DNA of 64,000 nucleotides, taken from NCBI RefSeq assembly GCF_039365365.1, contig NZ_CP134985.1, forward strand, positions 310,001 through 374,000, given 5' to 3'. Each line of letters starts with the position of its first letter. The first letter of the stretch is position 1. Below the pieces are notes generated by a model. It was not told the origin of the DNA. It made no database searches and worked only from the letters and a program-made list of their open reading frames with translations. Positions 63,422-64,000 of the stretch are shown here, piece by piece. The stretch is from Buchnera aphidicola (Astegopteryx bambusae). GTDB lineage: Bacteria; Pseudomonadota; Gammaproteobacteria; Enterobacterales; Enterobacteriaceae. A program made the position numbers and the translations under genes.

Positions 63422-64000
63422 TTAATTTTTTAAATTCTTATTAATAGTTTGTCTCAATACATCTATTTTTGCATTTTTTATTAAAATACACTTTCCTATT
63501 TTTTCTGGAATTATTAATCTAATTTTTTTATTAGAAACATTTTTTTTATCTCTAACCATATATTTCAAATAATCTTGGAACTTCATATTTTTAGGACCGT
63601 TTATAGGCAATCCAATAATACTAAATAAATTAACTATTTCATCAATTTCTTTGTGAGAAATTTTTCCTAAAAATTTTGAATAATAAGAAGACATTACAAT
63701 TCCCGCAGAAACTGCTTCTCCATGCAACCATGTGTATTTTGTAAAAGATTCTATAGCATGACCAAAAGTATGGCCTAAATTTAAAAACATTCTACAATCT
63801 TTTTCTCTTTCATCTTTTACAATTATTTTTATTTTAAATTTACAAGATTTCATAATACAATATAATAAAGTTTTTTTATCCAATAAAAAAATTTTTTTAA
63901 AATTATTTTTTATCCAATAAAAAAATTTTTTATCAAATAAAATTGCATATTTTATAATTTCAGACAACCCAGATATAAAATCTTGTTTTCTTAAAGTTTT
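63422..64000 (-). CDS. aroB: 3-dehydroquinate synthase, C-terminal part (partial)
   Basis: The frame is open to the window edge, so the 5' part of the gene lies outside. The visible 192 residues match the C-terminal domain of E. coli AroB: SGLSEIIKYAI, the zinc-binding LNLGHTFGHAIE and WLHGEAVSAG, and MVRDKK. The enzyme makes 3-dehydroquinate from DAHP, the second shikimate step; aroE at 39006 acts later in the same path. A TTG at 63967 is internal and not the start. Confidence 0.97.
   Translation of the reverse strand, partial: KTLRKQDFISGLSEIIKYAILFDKKFFYWIKNNFKKIFLLDKKTLLYCIMKSCKFKIKIIVKDEREKDCRMFLNLGHTFGHAIESFTKYTWLHGEAVSAGIVMSSYYSKFLGKISHKEIDEIVNLFSIIGLPINGPKNMKFQDYLKYMVRDKKNVSNKKIRLIIPEKIGKCILIKNAKIDVLRQTINKNLKN

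Overview
The window is extremely A+T-rich, gene-dense DNA of a reduced-genome gammaproteobacterial endosymbiont. Nearly every gene reads as an Escherichia coli orthologue with lysine, asparagine and isoleucine enrichment. Gene order and content point to Buchnera aphidicola or a very close relative: recC-recB-recD without ptrA, a 23S-5S unit led by tRNA-Glu and detached from 16S, aroE-tsaC-def-fmt next to the ribosomal protein cluster, and tusBCD-trpS-rpe-aroB. I saw no insertion sequence, prophage, CRISPR array or secretion island. The species call is inference from gene order, not from a database search.

Layout. 1-5964: end of holA (DNA polymerase III delta), tusA, asd on the minus strand, then yhgN (MarC family), pgk, fbaA and mscS on the plus strand. 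5986-14261: recC, recB and recD; recC and recB are broken by frameshifts in poly(A) tracts, recD is intact. 14263-20135: initiator tRNA-Met, nusB, tusE and the minus-strand cyoABCDE operon (terminal cytochrome bo oxidase and heme O synthase). 20410-33016: clpP-clpX-lon, mdlA-mdlB, the 4.5S RNA gene ffs (minus strand), dnaX (gamma-length only), ybaB, htpG and a frameshifted adk. 33036-38916: tRNA-Arg(UCU), folD, cysS, 5S rRNA, 23S rRNA and tRNA-Glu(UUC). 39006-41986: aroE, tsaC, def, fmt. 42080-55746: complete alpha, spc and S10 ribosomal protein operons, all minus strand, with rpoA, secY and the 38-residue rpmJ. 55953-61469: tuf, fusA, rpsG, rpsL and tusBCD. 61633-64000: trpS, rpe and the 3' part of aroB.

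How the genes work together. The core is translation: ribosomal proteins, elongation factors, rRNA, N-terminal formylation and deformylation, three tRNAs, and the TusA/BCD/E sulfur relay for 2-thiouridine in tRNA-Glu-type wobble positions. Around it sit protein quality control (ClpXP, Lon, HtpG), glycolysis (pgk, fbaA), respiration (cyo), and a few host-provisioning steps: aroB and aroE for the shikimate pathway, and asd for threonine and lysine.

Most notable observations: (1) adk, recC and recB each lose frame at long A runs, the pattern expected for genes rescued by polymerase slippage or on the way to loss; (2) recB carries an A19 run and needs three single-base corrections; (3) ffs has an almost consensus sigma-70 promoter; (4) CyoA has lost its lipobox cysteine; (5) genes usual at several junctions (argA, tig, ppiD) are absent here. 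I did not find a convincing new biological system in this window.
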